The notes under the pieces are model-generated. The model was not told where the DNA came from and made no database searches. It was given only the letters and a program-made list of their open reading frames with translations. Positions 26,672-36,061 of a stretch of DNA of 64,000 bases are shown piece by piece. A program made the position numbers and the translations under genes. The DNA is from Sporosarcina ureae. Lineage in GTDB: Bacteria; Bacillota; Bacilli; Bacillales_A; Planococcaceae. Position 1 is the first letter of the stretch. Each line of letters opens with the position of its first letter. The stretch lies in the NCBI RefSeq assembly GCF_002109325.1, contig NZ_CP015348.1, forward strand, positions 2,543,501-2,607,500, written 5' to 3'.

Positions 26672-28105
26672 ATGGTGACATCGAGAGAGAAAGAACATAA
26701 CCCACAGCCGAACGAGAGAAAAAAGTGGAAGCTGGAAATGCCAGATACATATGTAATTTTATTTTTAGTGTTACTAGTGGCAGTGGCCGCGACATACATA
26801 GTACCGGCGGGTTCATTTGAAAGAGAAACGATTGAGGGAGTGGAGAGGGTCATTCCTAATACGTACGAACAGGCTGACAAGGATCCTACTGGATTTATGG
26901 ATATCTTTTTGGCGTTGCAAGAAGGAATGGTTCAATCTGGCGGCTTAATCTTTCTAGTATTATTTGCGGGTGGGGCATTTGAAGTGGTAGAGCGCTCGGG
27001 AGCGATTAAAGGCGGAATTTTGAGAGCAGTCGATAAAACGAAAGGTAAAGAGTTTTTATTGATTGCGCTCGTTTCGATTTTATTTGCGCTTGGTGGAGCA
27101 GTTGGTGCTGTTGCTAACTCTATCATTCCATTCGTTGCGATTGGTGTAATTATTGCAAGAGCACTAAAACTCGATGCGATTGTAGCGGTGGCGATTACAT
27201 TTGGTGCTACATTTGCTGGATTTAACGTTGGGTTCCTAAACCCCTATACAGTAGGAATTGCACAAACTGTTGCGGATGTTCCACTGTTTTCAGGTATGCT
27301 GCTGCGCGTTGTAGCGTTTGTCGTAATTGTTGGTGTGACTATTTTATATACGTGGCGTTATGCAAAAAAGATTATAGATGATCCGTCGAAGAGTTTAATC
27401 GGTGTATTGGACGATAGTGATCCGAACGCCTCTGCAGAAGATTTGATAGCTCCTTTTACAGGAAGACATAAAGTAATCTTATCTTTTGTTGGCTTATGTT
27501 TAGCATTCTTTGTTTTCGCAACGATTAAATTCCAGTGGTCTATTGATCACATGGCTGCATTCTTCATTATTATCGGTATAGGCTCCGGTATCATTGCTAA
27601 AATGAATTACAATGAAATTACGATAACGTTTCTTGATGGGTGTAAAAATATTGTGTATGGTGCTTTAATTATTGGGGTTGCCAGAGCGATTTTGATCGTA
27701 ATGGAAAATGCTCAGATTTTGGATACGTTTGTTCAAGCTCTTTCTGTGCCATTGGCAAGCTTATCTCCTGTATTTGGCGCACTTGGAATGTTTGTTGCCA
27801 ATGGTGTGATGAATTTCTTCATACCTTCAGGAAGCGGACAAGCGATTATTGCAATGCCGATTCTATCACCTTTAGCGGACATGATTGGTGTAACTCGACA
27901 AGTCGCAGTTCAAGCTTATCAGTTTGGAGACGGATTCACGAATAGTATTTTTCCTACATCAGGCCCCCTAATGGCAAGTTTGGCTGTTGCGGGTGTGGCG
28001 TGGGTGAAATGGGCGAAGTGGATGTTGCCATTGTTGTTGATCTGGACAGTGATCGCTGTGATTATGTTGACGTTTGCGGTCATGATTGGATGGGGACCGG
28101 TGTAA
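26672..28105 (+). CDS. YfcC/DcuC-superfamily permease
   Basis: A 477-residue membrane protein with about 12 helices. ATG 26672 is chosen because AAAGGAAG precedes it and a cytoplasmic basic stretch (NPQPNERKKWKLEMPDTY) leads into the first helix. The family signs are YIVPAGSFER after helix 1, AVGAVANSIIPFVAIGV, and GVMNFFIPSGSGQA near residue 395. The superfamily moves C4-dicarboxylates, amino acids or arginine/ornithine-like solutes; this protein's substrate is not clear. It is a single gene between two terminators. Confidence 0.85.
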   Translation: MVTSREKEHNPQPNERKKWKLEMPDTYVILFLVLLVAVAATYIVPAGSFERETIEGVERVIPNTYEQADKDPTGFMDIFLALQEGMVQSGGLIFLVLFAGGAFEVVERSGAIKGGILRAVDKTKGKEFLLIALVSILFALGGAVGAVANSIIPFVAIGVIIARALKLDAIVAVAITFGATFAGFNVGFLNPYTVGIAQTVADVPLFSGMLLRVVAFVVIVGVTILYTWRYAKKIIDDPSKSLIGVLDDSDPNASAEDLIAPFTGRHKVILSFVGLCLAFFVFATIKFQWSIDHMAAFFIIIGIGSGIIAKMNYNEITITFLDGCKNIVYGALIIGVARAILIVMENAQILDTFVQALSVPLASLSPVFGALGMFVANGVMNFFIPSGSGQAIIAMPILSPLADMIGVTRQVAVQAYQFGDGFTNSIFPTSGPLMASLAVAGVAWVKWAKWMLPLLLIWTVIAVIMLTFAVMIGWGPV

Positions 28106-28135
28106 TATCGAGTAATAGATTCGATATATGTATAG

Positions 28136-28168
28136 ACAGCCGCCATTTTTATAATGGCGGCTGTTTTC
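28136..28168 (+). terminator. Intrinsic terminator of the permease gene
   Basis: Arms ACAGCCGCCATT and AATGGCGGCTGT followed by TTTTCATT. Confidence 0.85.
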
Positions 28169-28169
28169 A

Positions 28170-28397
28170 TTAGCGCTTACAAGAATAAAGCAGTCTTGAA
28201 AGTCCTTTTAAAATAATCGCCAAGGCAAATAATACGATGACGATGATTAAAATTCCCACAACGACTGTTAGTAACAAGTGTCCTGTGAGACATGCTAACA
28301 AAGTAGGGACGATTAAAAACAATCCCAATACTGCATATGCGGCTAAAATCCCAAAGAAAAATAGCCATTCATTACTTACGTTTACACATTTCGACAT
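28170..28397 (-). CDS. Small membrane protein, unknown function
   Basis: A 75-residue protein with two hydrophobic helices (WLFFFGILAAYAVLGLFLIV and LLLTVVVGILIIVIVLFALAI) and a basic C-terminus. ATG 28397 has GGAGGTG at a good distance, while the longer reading from 28490 has none, so the short form is preferred. No family recognised. Confidence 0.65.
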   Translation of the reverse strand: MSKCVNVSNEWLFFFGILAAYAVLGLFLIVPTLLACLTGHLLLTVVVGILIIVIVLFALAIILKGLSRLLYSCKR

Positions 28398-28661
28398 AAA
28401 CTTCACCTCCATGCTGTACTGTATGTAGCAGCTCATGAGGCGATGTAATGCAATACACTCGGTTGTTGATGTAAAAGGGTATTTGTACATGGCAGATTTT
28501 GAATTAATGTAATAAAACTAGCTAGAATCGATTGGTGGGTAAGGCGATGTTCTGCTGGATAGTTTGAAATTACTAGAAGGCAAACAGAGAATAGTCGTCA
28601 TGTAAAAAGGATAATCAGACTATTACAATCTGTCCTACTATTCTACAAACTTTATGCTAAA

Positions 28662-28676
28662 ATAGACAACGTCTAT
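28662..28676. promoter_or_regulatory. Palindromic operator candidate upstream of the permease/amidohydrolase operon
   Basis: ATAGAC-AAC-GTCTAT overlaps or follows a TAAAAT -10-like box (28657-28662) and is 24 bases before the start codon. The spacing and form resemble GntR-type operators. No regulator gene of that type is in the window. Confidence 0.5.
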
Positions 28677-28699
28677 ACAACTAGAGAGGAGTGGATGAT

Positions 28700-29887
28700 A
28701 TGCCACAGATGCTTGCTTTCGTTATTTTAGCAGGGATTTTATTCATCGGAGATTTTATTGCAGTTCGTACAAAAGCATGGATTCCATCAATTTTTGTCTG
28801 TGCGGTTTTAATGTTATTCGGTTATTGGACATTTTTCCCTGAGGAAATGGTAGCTACTGCGGGTATACCGCCAGTCGTGGCTTCACTATTGATTTACTTG
28901 CTAATTACAAATATGGGGACATTGCTTTCTGTACAGCAGTTGAAACAGCAATGGAAGACGATATTGATTTCATTATCAGGAATAGTAGGTATTATCGTAT
29001 TTCTTTTCACTATTGGATTACTATTATTTGATATAAAAACGATATTGGTCGCAATCCCGCCGTTAGTTGGAGGCATTGTTTCAGCATTGATTATGTCTGA
29101 AGGTGCAACTGAAGCGGGTCTAGCTACTTTGTCAGTTTTTGCGGTAGTTATTTACGTCATGCAAGGTTTTGCAGGGTATCCTTTGACTTCAGTGGTGTTG
29201 AAAAAAGAAGGTAAGATGCTGCTTAGTAAATACCGTAATGGAGAACTAGAAATGAAGGAATATTCTCCTGGAGAAGAGCCGATTACGCATGCTGAACCGA
29301 AAATGTTCCGAAATATGCCGGAAAAGTATAATACTAATTATTTTAAGTTTTTCCGCTTAGCTTTTGTTGCCTTTCTCGCATACGGTACTTCTACACTTCT
29401 TGCGCCAATCGTCGTGATCAGTCCATATGTTCTTTGCTTATTATTCGGGATTCTTGCAACAAGTGTAGGTTTCTTGGAAAGACAAGTGCTTGAAAAAGGA
29501 AATGGATTTGGCTTTGCGATGCTTGCATTGATCTTGTATGTATTGGATGGCTTGAAGAAGGCAACACCTGAGATGATGATGGAGATTTTGTATCCGCTTG
29601 TTGGGTGTATCGCAATAGCCGTTGTCGGAATGTATATCTTCTCGTTCTTTATTGGAAAAGTACTAAAAGTGAGTAAGGAAATGGCGTTTGCCGTTTCACT
29701 AACCGCGTTGTATGGCTTTCCAGCAGACTATATTATCACCAATGAAGTCATTAATTCATTAACGGAGGATGAGAAAGAAAGAGAAGCATTAACGAGTCAT
29801 ATGTTGCCACCAATGCTTGTCGGAGGATTTGTCAGTGTGACGGTTGTTTCTGTTATCTTAGCCGGTCTATTCGTTGGATTCTTATAA
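28700..29887 (+). CDS. Putative permease, 11-12 TM, unknown substrate
   Basis: About 395 residues, start ATG 28700 with GAGGAG eight bases upstream. The helices alternate with short loops; a cytoplasmic loop at 170-220 (KKEGKMLLSKYRNGELEMKEYS) divides the protein into halves. VGGIVSALIMSEGATEAGLA and FPADYIITNEVINSL look like paired re-entrant regions, as in GltS-like carriers, but I do not recognise the family. It lies 15 bases upstream of the M20 amidohydrolase gene and probably brings in that enzyme's substrate. Confidence 0.75.
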   Translation: MPQMLAFVILAGILFIGDFIAVRTKAWIPSIFVCAVLMLFGYWTFFPEEMVATAGIPPVVASLLIYLLITNMGTLLSVQQLKQQWKTILISLSGIVGIIVFLFTIGLLLFDIKTILVAIPPLVGGIVSALIMSEGATEAGLATLSVFAVVIYVMQGFAGYPLTSVVLKKEGKMLLSKYRNGELEMKEYSPGEEPITHAEPKMFRNMPEKYNTNYFKFFRLAFVAFLAYGTSTLLAPIVVISPYVLCLLFGILATSVGFLERQVLEKGNGFGFAMLALILYVLDGLKKATPEMMMEILYPLVGCIAIAVVGMYIFSFFIGKVLKVSKEMAFAVSLTALYGFPADYIITNEVINSLTEDEKEREALTSHMLPPMLVGGFVSVTVVSVILAGLFVGFL

Positions 29888-29902
29888 TATGGAGGGAATA
29901 GT

Positions 29903-31129
29903 ATGACAGCAAATAAAGAACGAATCGAGCAACATATTGATGCGCTCAAACAATTTACAGCGACGCCTAGACAAGGTGTGACGAGATTGACATACAGTAA
30001 AGAAGATTTACAATCTCGGAATTATATTAAAGAAAAAATGACAGAGTATGGCCTTGTTGTGTCTGAGGATGGGTTTGGTAATATCTTCGGAAAGCTAGAA
30101 GGAACGTTATCAGATGCGCCTTCCGTTATAGTCGGATCACATTTTGATTCGGTTCCTAACGGGGGAGCGTATGACGGAACGGCGGGAGTGGTCGTTGGAC
30201 TAGAAGTGGCGGCACTGTTCCAAGAGTTACAACTGAAGCCTACATATCCTCTAGAAGTCATTGCGATGGTCGAAGAAGAAGGGTCTCGATTTGGCGGAGG
30301 TTTGATGGGCTCAAGGGGCATGATGGGTTTATTATCGGAAGAAGACTTTTATGATTTAGCCGATAAAGACGGTATTCTCGCTACGGATGCCATGTCCGAG
30401 ATCGGATTGGATTACTCCAAGGAGAAAGTGAGATCACCTGAAACCATAAAAGCGTTTCTTGAACTTCACATTGAACAAGGCCCGATTCTAGAAGAGAAAG
30501 GAATTCGCATCGGTATTGTGGAAGCGATCGTTGGACTCAATCATCTAGAAGTAACTGTGCAAGGACGTGCGGGGCATGCTGGCACTACGCCAATGGATTA
30601 TCGTTCCGATGCGCTTGTTACTGCGGCCAAATTGATAGCAACGTTTCCACAGATTGCAAAGGAAACAGGCCATGGAACGGTTATTACAACAGGTCGACTA
30701 CACGTGTTTCCAAACGGTGCCAATGTAATTCCGGATAAAGTAGTCTTTTCGGTTGATATTCGCTCGGGCAAAGAAAAACAGATTAGCCAAGCGCGACAGC
30801 AAGTGGATGAATTACTATCTGCTCATAATGGAGTGGGTGGCATCACTATATCTGCTGAAGAGCAGCTGTTTATTGAGCCGAAAGAATTGGACTCTGAACT
30901 TCGTGGTCTGTTGAAAGAAGTGAGTGATGAGTTGTCGATCCCGTATTGTTCCATGAGTAGCGGAGCAGGGCATGATGCGATGGTTTTATCTGATTTCACA
31001 GCGTGCGGCATGCTATTTATTCCGAGTAAAGATGGACTCAGTCATTGTCCGGAAGAATGGTCGGATGCTGGCGATTTGGCGGATGGTACAGATGTTTTGT
31101 TTGAGACGATTAAGCGGTTAGTTATGTAA
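29903..31129 (+). CDS. M20-family amidohydrolase, allantoate/N-carbamoyl amino acid type
   Basis: A 408-residue metal-dependent hydrolase of the hydantoinase/carbamoylase family, which takes a carbamoyl or ureido group off its substrate. Metal ligands are visible: His in VGSHFDSVPNGG, Asp in AYDGTAGV, Glu-Glu in AMVEEEGSRF, His in LELHIEQGP and His in GAGHDAM. The lid domain is at 215-330. Substrates in the family include allantoate, N-carbamoyl-L-amino acids and N-carbamoyl-beta-alanine; sequence alone does not decide. GGAGGG precedes the start. It is transcribed with the upstream permease. Confidence 0.9.
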   Translation: MTANKERIEQHIDALKQFTATPRQGVTRLTYSKEDLQSRNYIKEKMTEYGLVVSEDGFGNIFGKLEGTLSDAPSVIVGSHFDSVPNGGAYDGTAGVVVGLEVAALFQELQLKPTYPLEVIAMVEEEGSRFGGGLMGSRGMMGLLSEEDFYDLADKDGILATDAMSEIGLDYSKEKVRSPETIKAFLELHIEQGPILEEKGIRIGIVEAIVGLNHLEVTVQGRAGHAGTTPMDYRSDALVTAAKLIATFPQIAKETGHGTVITTGRLHVFPNGANVIPDKVVFSVDIRSGKEKQISQARQQVDELLSAHNGVGGITISAEEQLFIEPKELDSELRGLLKEVSDELSIPYCSMSSGAGHDAMVLSDFTACGMLFIPSKDGLSHCPEEWSDAGDLADGTDVLFETIKRLVM

Positions 31130-31166
31130 GGTTTTGCGTGGAAGTAATCTTGTGAATGATGAATGG

Positions 31167-31200
31167 ACCTCAAACCTATAGTGGTTTGAGGTCTTGTTTT
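31167..31200 (+). terminator. Intrinsic terminator between convergent genes
   Basis: Arms ACCTCAAACC and GGTTTGAGGT followed by CTTGTTTT. Confidence 0.8.
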
Positions 31201-31810
31201 ATTTAGTAGATTTTAATCCGTCCAACACAGCAGAAGTCATACTCTGTATTTCTACTACAGGATCCAAACGGTCTCTAAAAATAATCCAGTCATAAATCGT
31301 CCCGCGCATGCAACGTGTGATGAGCATGGATATATAATTAGCTGAAAAGTCTTGTCGGAATTCATTGCGTTCTATTCCTTCTTCGACAAAGGAGTGGATG
31401 ATTTGATAAAGTTGTCGATTTTGATTCGTTAAATAGTGATCGTCGTCTATCGTTAAGGCGAGTGCGCTTGTGTAGATCGTTCGAATAAAGTCTTTCCCCA
31501 AGACATCGCGTAAATACGTCATTTGACCTTGATAAAAGAGAATGATTTTTTCTGAAGCACTTAATTCAGTTGGGATGCTAGGGACAAAGGATAGATAAAA
31601 GTTATCGATGTCTTTAAATTTCTCCAGGAAAATGTCATATTTCGAACTATAGTGAACATAAAATGCCCCTTTTGAAACATTGCATGCTTTGGCAATACTT
31701 TCAACCGTTACGTTATCAAAACCTTTCTCATGGAAAAGCTCCAAGCCCTTTTCAAGGAGGCTTTTTTTAGTTTCTAATGCTTTTATTTGTCTAGCTGTTA
31801 GTTCTGTCAA
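31199..31810 (-). CDS. TetR-family regulator
   Basis: A 203-residue regulator. The N-terminal helix-turn-helix is typical: GLELFHEKGFDNVTVESIAKACNVSKGAFYVHYSSK (residues 22-57). The C-terminal ligand domain is all-helical and variable. It is divergent from the hydroxyacid dehydrogenase operon; the shared 246-bp gap holds a perfect 9-bp inverted repeat over a promoter, so it probably represses that operon and itself. The ligand may be a substrate or acyl-CoA of the pathway. Confidence 0.9.
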   Translation of the reverse strand: MTELTARQIKALETKKSLLEKGLELFHEKGFDNVTVESIAKACNVSKGAFYVHYSSKYDIFLEKFKDIDNFYLSFVPSIPTELSASEKIILFYQGQMTYLRDVLGKDFIRTIYTSALALTIDDDHYLTNQNRQLYQIIHSFVEEGIERNEFRQDFSANYISMLITRCMRGTIYDWIIFRDRLDPVVEIQSMTSAVLDGLKSTK

Positions 31811-31865
31811 ATTCTATTCCTCCTCTACAATGCTTGTTAATTAGTACTATGATAGCATATTTAAA

Positions 31866-31911
31866 GAATTTCAATAAATTGGTTGACTATTTTGAAATTC
31901 ATCGGTATTCT
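31866..31911 (+). promoter_or_regulatory. Promoter with overlapping TetR operator candidate
   Basis: TTGACT (31883-31888), a 17-base spacer and TATTCT (31906-31911) form a good sigma-A promoter for the downstream operon. Perfect arms GAATTTCAA (31866-31874) and TTGAAATTC (31892-31900) bracket the -35 box. The TetR gene starts 56 bases to the left. Confidence 0.6.
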
Positions 31912-32012
31912 TAAGTGACTGCAGTATGTGACCGCGGTATGTGAAAGATCTATTCATACTGTACTAGAGATTTAAATATTGTCCAATACGTTTTTATATT
32001 TTTTTGCACTAA

Positions 32013-32027
32013 ATGATAACGCTTTCA
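32013..32027 (+). promoter_or_regulatory. cre-like CcpA site
   Basis: ATGATAACGCTTTCA agrees with the Bacillus cre consensus WTGWAARCGYWWWCW at all but one position. It lies downstream of the promoter and 29 bases ahead of the start codon, where bound CcpA would block transcription in the presence of good sugars. Confidence 0.65.
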
Positions 32028-32056
32028 TTTTCAGCAGACTAAAAGGAGGAGTATGT

Positions 32057-32965
32057 ATGGCGAACGAAAAGAAGATTGGGTTTATCGGTCTCGGGAATAT
32101 GGGTTTCCCGATGGCGGAAAATTTATTGAAAAATGGGTACACAGTATATGCATTGGATATTAATAAGGATTCCGAAAAACGATTTGCAGAACTGGGTGGG
32201 CATGTAGGGCTGACAACTGCTTCACTATTGGGAGAAGTAGATCTGGTTTTCACTAGTCTACCTACTCCTGCTATTGCGGAAAGTGTTTATTTAGGCGAGG
32301 ACGGTATTGTACCTAACGGGAACAAGCCATTGGTCTTAGTGGATTTGAGTACGATCTCACCTGAGTTAAATAGAAGTATCGAGCAAGAAGCATTGAAGCG
32401 AGGGCTTGAATATTTAGGTGCTCCAGTTAGCGGTAGTGTCAGTGGAGCGGTGAATGCTACGTTATCGATCATGGTCGGTGGTAAAAAAGAAACTTTTGAA
32501 TCGGTGTTGCCTTATCTACAAGCAATTGGGTCGAACGTATTCCATGTAGGTGAGGATCCAGGTGTCGGTACAATCGTTAAGCTTATTAATAATATGATGG
32601 CAGGTATTCACAATCAAGCCGTTGCAGAAGCACTTACACTAGCAAAGCTTGCTGGCGTGGATCAGGATATTGTCTATGACATTGTCAATGTGAGTTCAGG
32701 CGCAAGTACCATTCTTACTCGAAATTACAAAACATATATTTCGCAGGATGAGTACAATAAAGGCGCATTCACTACTTCGTTATTATTAAAAGATTTGAAG
32801 CTTGCAAAGCATGTGTCCGACTCTCTTGAGGGCGAGTTACCGATTGCATCACAGTTGATAGAATACTATGAAGCGGAAGTAGAAAAAGGCCATGCGCATG
32901 AAGATATGTCTTCTTGTTACTTGATGCTCCAGGATAAGTTAACTAAACAAAAACAAAATTCATAA
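32057..32965 (+). CDS. Beta-hydroxyacid dehydrogenase (3-hydroxyisobutyrate dehydrogenase type)
   Basis: A 302-residue NAD(P)-dependent dehydrogenase. The Rossmann motif is GFIGLGNMGFPMAENLL (residues 7-23), substrate motif DLSTISPE, the family signature APVSGSVSGA and catalytic Lys in GTIVKLINNMM (near 176). Substrates in the family are 3-hydroxyisobutyrate, 3-hydroxypropionate, tartronate semialdehyde or sulpholactaldehyde. Followed 22 bases later by a methylmalonate-semialdehyde dehydrogenase, it most likely makes a malonic-type semialdehyde. ATG 32057 has AAAGGAGGA upstream. Confidence 0.9.
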   Translation: MANEKKIGFIGLGNMGFPMAENLLKNGYTVYALDINKDSEKRFAELGGHVGLTTASLLGEVDLVFTSLPTPAIAESVYLGEDGIVPNGNKPLVLVDLSTISPELNRSIEQEALKRGLEYLGAPVSGSVSGAVNATLSIMVGGKKETFESVLPYLQAIGSNVFHVGEDPGVGTIVKLINNMMAGIHNQAVAEALTLAKLAGVDQDIVYDIVNVSSGASTILTRNYKTYISQDEYNKGAFTTSLLLKDLKLAKHVSDSLEGELPIASQLIEYYEAEVEKGHAHEDMSSCYLMLQDKLTKQKQNS

Positions 32966-32987
32966 TAAAACTAGGAGGAATAGCGAT

Positions 32988-34502
32988 ATGCAAAAAACAA
33001 GTGTAAAGACGTTGACTCATTTTATTAACGGTGAAATGGTAGAAGGAAAGAGTGGAAGATTTGGCGATGTTTTCAATCCCTCTATCGGAGAGAAAATTGC
33101 TGAAGTACCATTGGCTTCGACAGAAGAAGTGAATGAAACGGTGCAATTGGCGAAAGAAGGATTTAATAAGTGGTCTAAGATTTCAGTCGGCAAGCGAATG
33201 GAAGTTCTTCACAAGTTCCGAGCGCTACTTGTAGAAAACACGGATCGATTAACACGAGCGATAGGTGAAGAGAACGGGAAAACACTTTCTGATGCAGCGG
33301 GTGAAATTACACGTGGAATTGAGTCAGTAGACTTTGCGCTTGGAGCTCCACACTTGTTGAAAGGTGAGCACTCAGTGAATGTAGGAGGAGAAATCAATTC
33401 TTACTCTATGCACAAACCTTTAGGCGTTGTGACTTGTATATCTCCATTTAACTTCCCGGTAATGGTACCTGTAGCGATGAGTACGATGGCTGTCGCAGTC
33501 GGTAACTCGATGATCTTGAAACCTTCAGAAAAAGTTCCTCATTCTGCGTTGATTCTCTCGGAACTCTGGGCTGAAGCAGGATTGCCAGCGGGTGTTTGGA
33601 ATGTGGTCAATGGTGATAAAGAAGCCGTAGATGCATTACTGACGAACAAAGACGTTATGGCAGTGAGCTTTGTCGGTTCGACGAGAGTGGCGGAAGCGGT
33701 TTATGAAAAAGGAACGAAACATCATAAGCGCGTACAGGCATTTGGTGGCGGAAAGAACAATATGGTTATCATGCCGGATGCAGATATCAATACAGCAGTA
33801 AATTCATTCCTAGGCGCAGCATATGGTGCTGCATCACAGAGATGTATGGCGATTTCCACTGCAATTCCTGTAGGTCAGAAGACGGCTGATGCATTTGTTG
33901 CGAAGTTGACGGAGAAAGTGAACGAACTGAAAGTCGGAAAGTTCGACGATCAAGACGCAGACTTTGGCCCGGTGATCAGTGCAGAAGCAAAGGCAAGTGT
34001 CATCAAGTCTATTGATTTGGCTGTAGAAGAGGGCGCTGTGATTGCTGCAGACGGACGTAATCCTAAAGTAGACAATGAAAACGGCTATTACTTAGCGCCG
34101 ACATTGCTAGATCATGTGACAACGGATATGAATGTGTATAAAGAAGAAGTGTTCGGACCAGCTCGAATTGTCGTTAGAGTAGATACACTTGAAGAAGCCA
34201 TCGATCTAATCAATGAGCATGAATATGGTAACGGCGTGACGATCTTTACAGACAGTGGTAAAGCAGCGCGAATGTTCACTGATCAAATTGAAGTAGGAAT
34301 GGTAGGCGTCAATGTTCCGATTCCAATTCCGGTTGGCTATCACAACTTTGGTGGGTGGAAACGTTCAAGATTCGGAGAAGGGCAAATGTTTGGTCCAGAT
34401 ACTGTACGTTTCTTCACAAAAACAAAAACTATTTCTGAGAGATGGTTTGATACTGCTTATAATGATGAAAGCAAAACAGATTTCGACTTCCCAAGTAGCT
34501 AA
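32988..34502 (+). CDS. mmsA: CoA-acylating methylmalonate-semialdehyde dehydrogenase, copy 1
   Basis: A 504-residue aldehyde dehydrogenase of the MmsA/IolA family, turning (methyl)malonate semialdehyde into propionyl- or acetyl-CoA with CO2 release. Signs: THFINGEMVEG at the start, SPFNFPVMVP, FVGSTRVAEAVY, and the catalytic Cys in GAASQRCMAIS (near residue 285). The C-terminal block ERWFDTAYN... is longer than in copy 2 at 36062, from which it differs widely. Ribosome site AGGAGGA. Second gene of the operon; a hairpin at 34511 follows. Confidence 0.92.
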   Translation: MQKTSVKTLTHFINGEMVEGKSGRFGDVFNPSIGEKIAEVPLASTEEVNETVQLAKEGFNKWSKISVGKRMEVLHKFRALLVENTDRLTRAIGEENGKTLSDAAGEITRGIESVDFALGAPHLLKGEHSVNVGGEINSYSMHKPLGVVTCISPFNFPVMVPVAMSTMAVAVGNSMILKPSEKVPHSALILSELWAEAGLPAGVWNVVNGDKEAVDALLTNKDVMAVSFVGSTRVAEAVYEKGTKHHKRVQAFGGGKNNMVIMPDADINTAVNSFLGAAYGAASQRCMAISTAIPVGQKTADAFVAKLTEKVNELKVGKFDDQDADFGPVISAEAKASVIKSIDLAVEEGAVIAADGRNPKVDNENGYYLAPTLLDHVTTDMNVYKEEVFGPARIVVRVDTLEEAIDLINEHEYGNGVTIFTDSGKAARMFTDQIEVGMVGVNVPIPIPVGYHNFGGWKRSRFGEGQMFGPDTVRFFTKTKTISERWFDTAYNDESKTDFDFPSS

Positions 34503-34510
34503 TTAACCAT

Positions 34511-34556
34511 AAGCAGGATCGTAGTGAATAATAAACTCCGATCCTGCTTTCTTTCT
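34511..34556 (+). terminator. Terminator or attenuator between dehydrogenase and GntP genes
   Basis: Arms AAGCAGGATCG and CGATCCTGCTT, then TCTTTCT. The permease gene begins 70 bases downstream, so read-through or a second promoter is needed. Confidence 0.7.
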
Positions 34557-34628
34557 AGAATGCATTCGTTATGAAGAGGTAAGCCCGAAATTCTTGTAGA
34601 GTGTATAGCCTAATAGAGGAGGGGTAGG

Positions 34629-35912
34629 ATGTTAGGGATATTCATAGGCTTAGTGTTACTTATGGTATTGGCTTATAGAGGTTGGTCGATCATCTGGATT
34701 GCACCTGTTTGTGCAGGGATCGTCGCGTTATTTGGTGGATTGAACTTATTGGATGCGTATACAGATACATATATGACCGGTTTCGTGAACTTCGCGAAGC
34801 AATGGTTCCCCGTGTTTATGTTGGGGGCGATATTTGGAAAACTAATGGAGTCTAGCGGCATGGCTCATTCTGTAGCTATTGGGATTTCACGCGTATTTGG
34901 TAAAGAGCGTGCAATTATCGGCGTAATTGTCGCAGCAAGTGTCTTGGCTTATGGTGGTGTTAGTGTATTTGTTGTAGTATTTGCTGTGTATCCATTGGCA
35001 GTGAACATGTTCAGGGAAGCCAATATTAGTAGACGACTCCTTCCAGGAACAATCGTAGCAGGGATGATGACGTTTGCTATGACGGCATTGCCGGGTACTC
35101 CACAAATCCAGAATTTGATTCCGACGCAGTATTTTAATACGACTGCTGCAGCTGCACCGATTATCGGTCTCGTTTCATCAGCTGTCATGATCGTTTGCTC
35201 CATACTGTACTTGAATAGACGTGTGCGCGTATTGAGAGAAGCGGGTGAAGGATTCGAAGAGCGTAAAGAAGATGCGAATATGGAAGAAAGAACTAGTTAT
35301 CCACATGTCATTCTTTCTCTACTTCCTTTATTGGCTGTAATCGTGACGTTGAACTTTTTAAAGTGGGATATCGTTCTCGCGTTAGGTACAGGTATTGTTC
35401 TTATATTAATTATTTCTTTCAAGGAATTTAAAGGCTTTACGAAAGCGATCAATAGCGGGGCGAGTGATTCCGTTATGGCGATGATCAATACGAGTGCTGC
35501 TGTTGGTTTTGGAACTATTGTGCGATCTGTTCCAGGATTTGAAAAGTTGAGCGATGCTATTTTAGGCATTAACGCCAATCCTTTAATTTCTGAAGCGATA
35601 GCTGTAAACGTTCTTGCAGGGGCTACAGGTTCTGCTTCAGGTGGACTCGGTATTACGTTGGAAGCGCTAGGCTCGCATTATTATGAAATTGCGACAACTA
35701 CTGGCCCGTCTCCAGAAGCCTTTCACCGGATAGCATCCATTGCTTCGGGCGGGTTAGATTCCCTGCCACATAATGGGGCGATTATAACGATTTTAATTGT
35801 AACGGGGATGACGCATAAAGAGTCTTACAAAGAGATGGGCGTCATCGCAATTGTATTCCCTATGCTATCGTTGATTCCTGCGATTGCGCTTGGGATTATG
35901 GGGATTAATTGA
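34629..35912 (+). CDS. GntP-family permease
   Basis: A 427-residue permease with about 12 helices. Family signs: YGGVSVFVVVFAVYPLAVNMF, MTFAMTALPGTPQIQNLIPT, and ASGGLGITLEALG / SIASGGLDSLPHNGAIIT near the C-terminus. GntP members import gluconate, 3-hydroxybutyrate, glycerate or D-serine by proton symport. Next to the two dehydrogenases, a hydroxycarboxylate is the likely cargo. GAGGAGGGG precedes the start. Confidence 0.88.
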   Translation: MLGIFIGLVLLMVLAYRGWSIIWIAPVCAGIVALFGGLNLLDAYTDTYMTGFVNFAKQWFPVFMLGAIFGKLMESSGMAHSVAIGISRVFGKERAIIGVIVAASVLAYGGVSVFVVVFAVYPLAVNMFREANISRRLLPGTIVAGMMTFAMTALPGTPQIQNLIPTQYFNTTAAAAPIIGLVSSAVMIVCSILYLNRRVRVLREAGEGFEERKEDANMEERTSYPHVILSLLPLLAVIVTLNFLKWDIVLALGTGIVLILIISFKEFKGFTKAINSGASDSVMAMINTSAAVGFGTIVRSVPGFEKLSDAILGINANPLISEAIAVNVLAGATGSASGGLGITLEALGSHYYEIATTTGPSPEAFHRIASIASGGLDSLPHNGAIITILIVTGMTHKESYKEMGVIAIVFPMLSLIPAIALGIMGIN

Positions 35913-35981
35913 TAGTAGTTCCTGAAGTACGGACAGAATAGTTTTCTGCATGATCGCTACCTAATTAATACTATACAAAGC

Positions 35982-36020
35982 AAAAAGACTTCTAATCCAA
36001 ATTGGGTTAGAAGTCTTTTT
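35982..36020. terminator. Bidirectional terminator between convergent operons
   Basis: Arms of 19 bases (35982-36000 and 36002-36020, AAAAAGACTTCTAA... form) with T-runs on both strands. Confidence 0.85.
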
Positions 36021-36061
36021 GGAGTTTTATTTCATTGTAGATGAATCAAGTAGTTTGTTGA

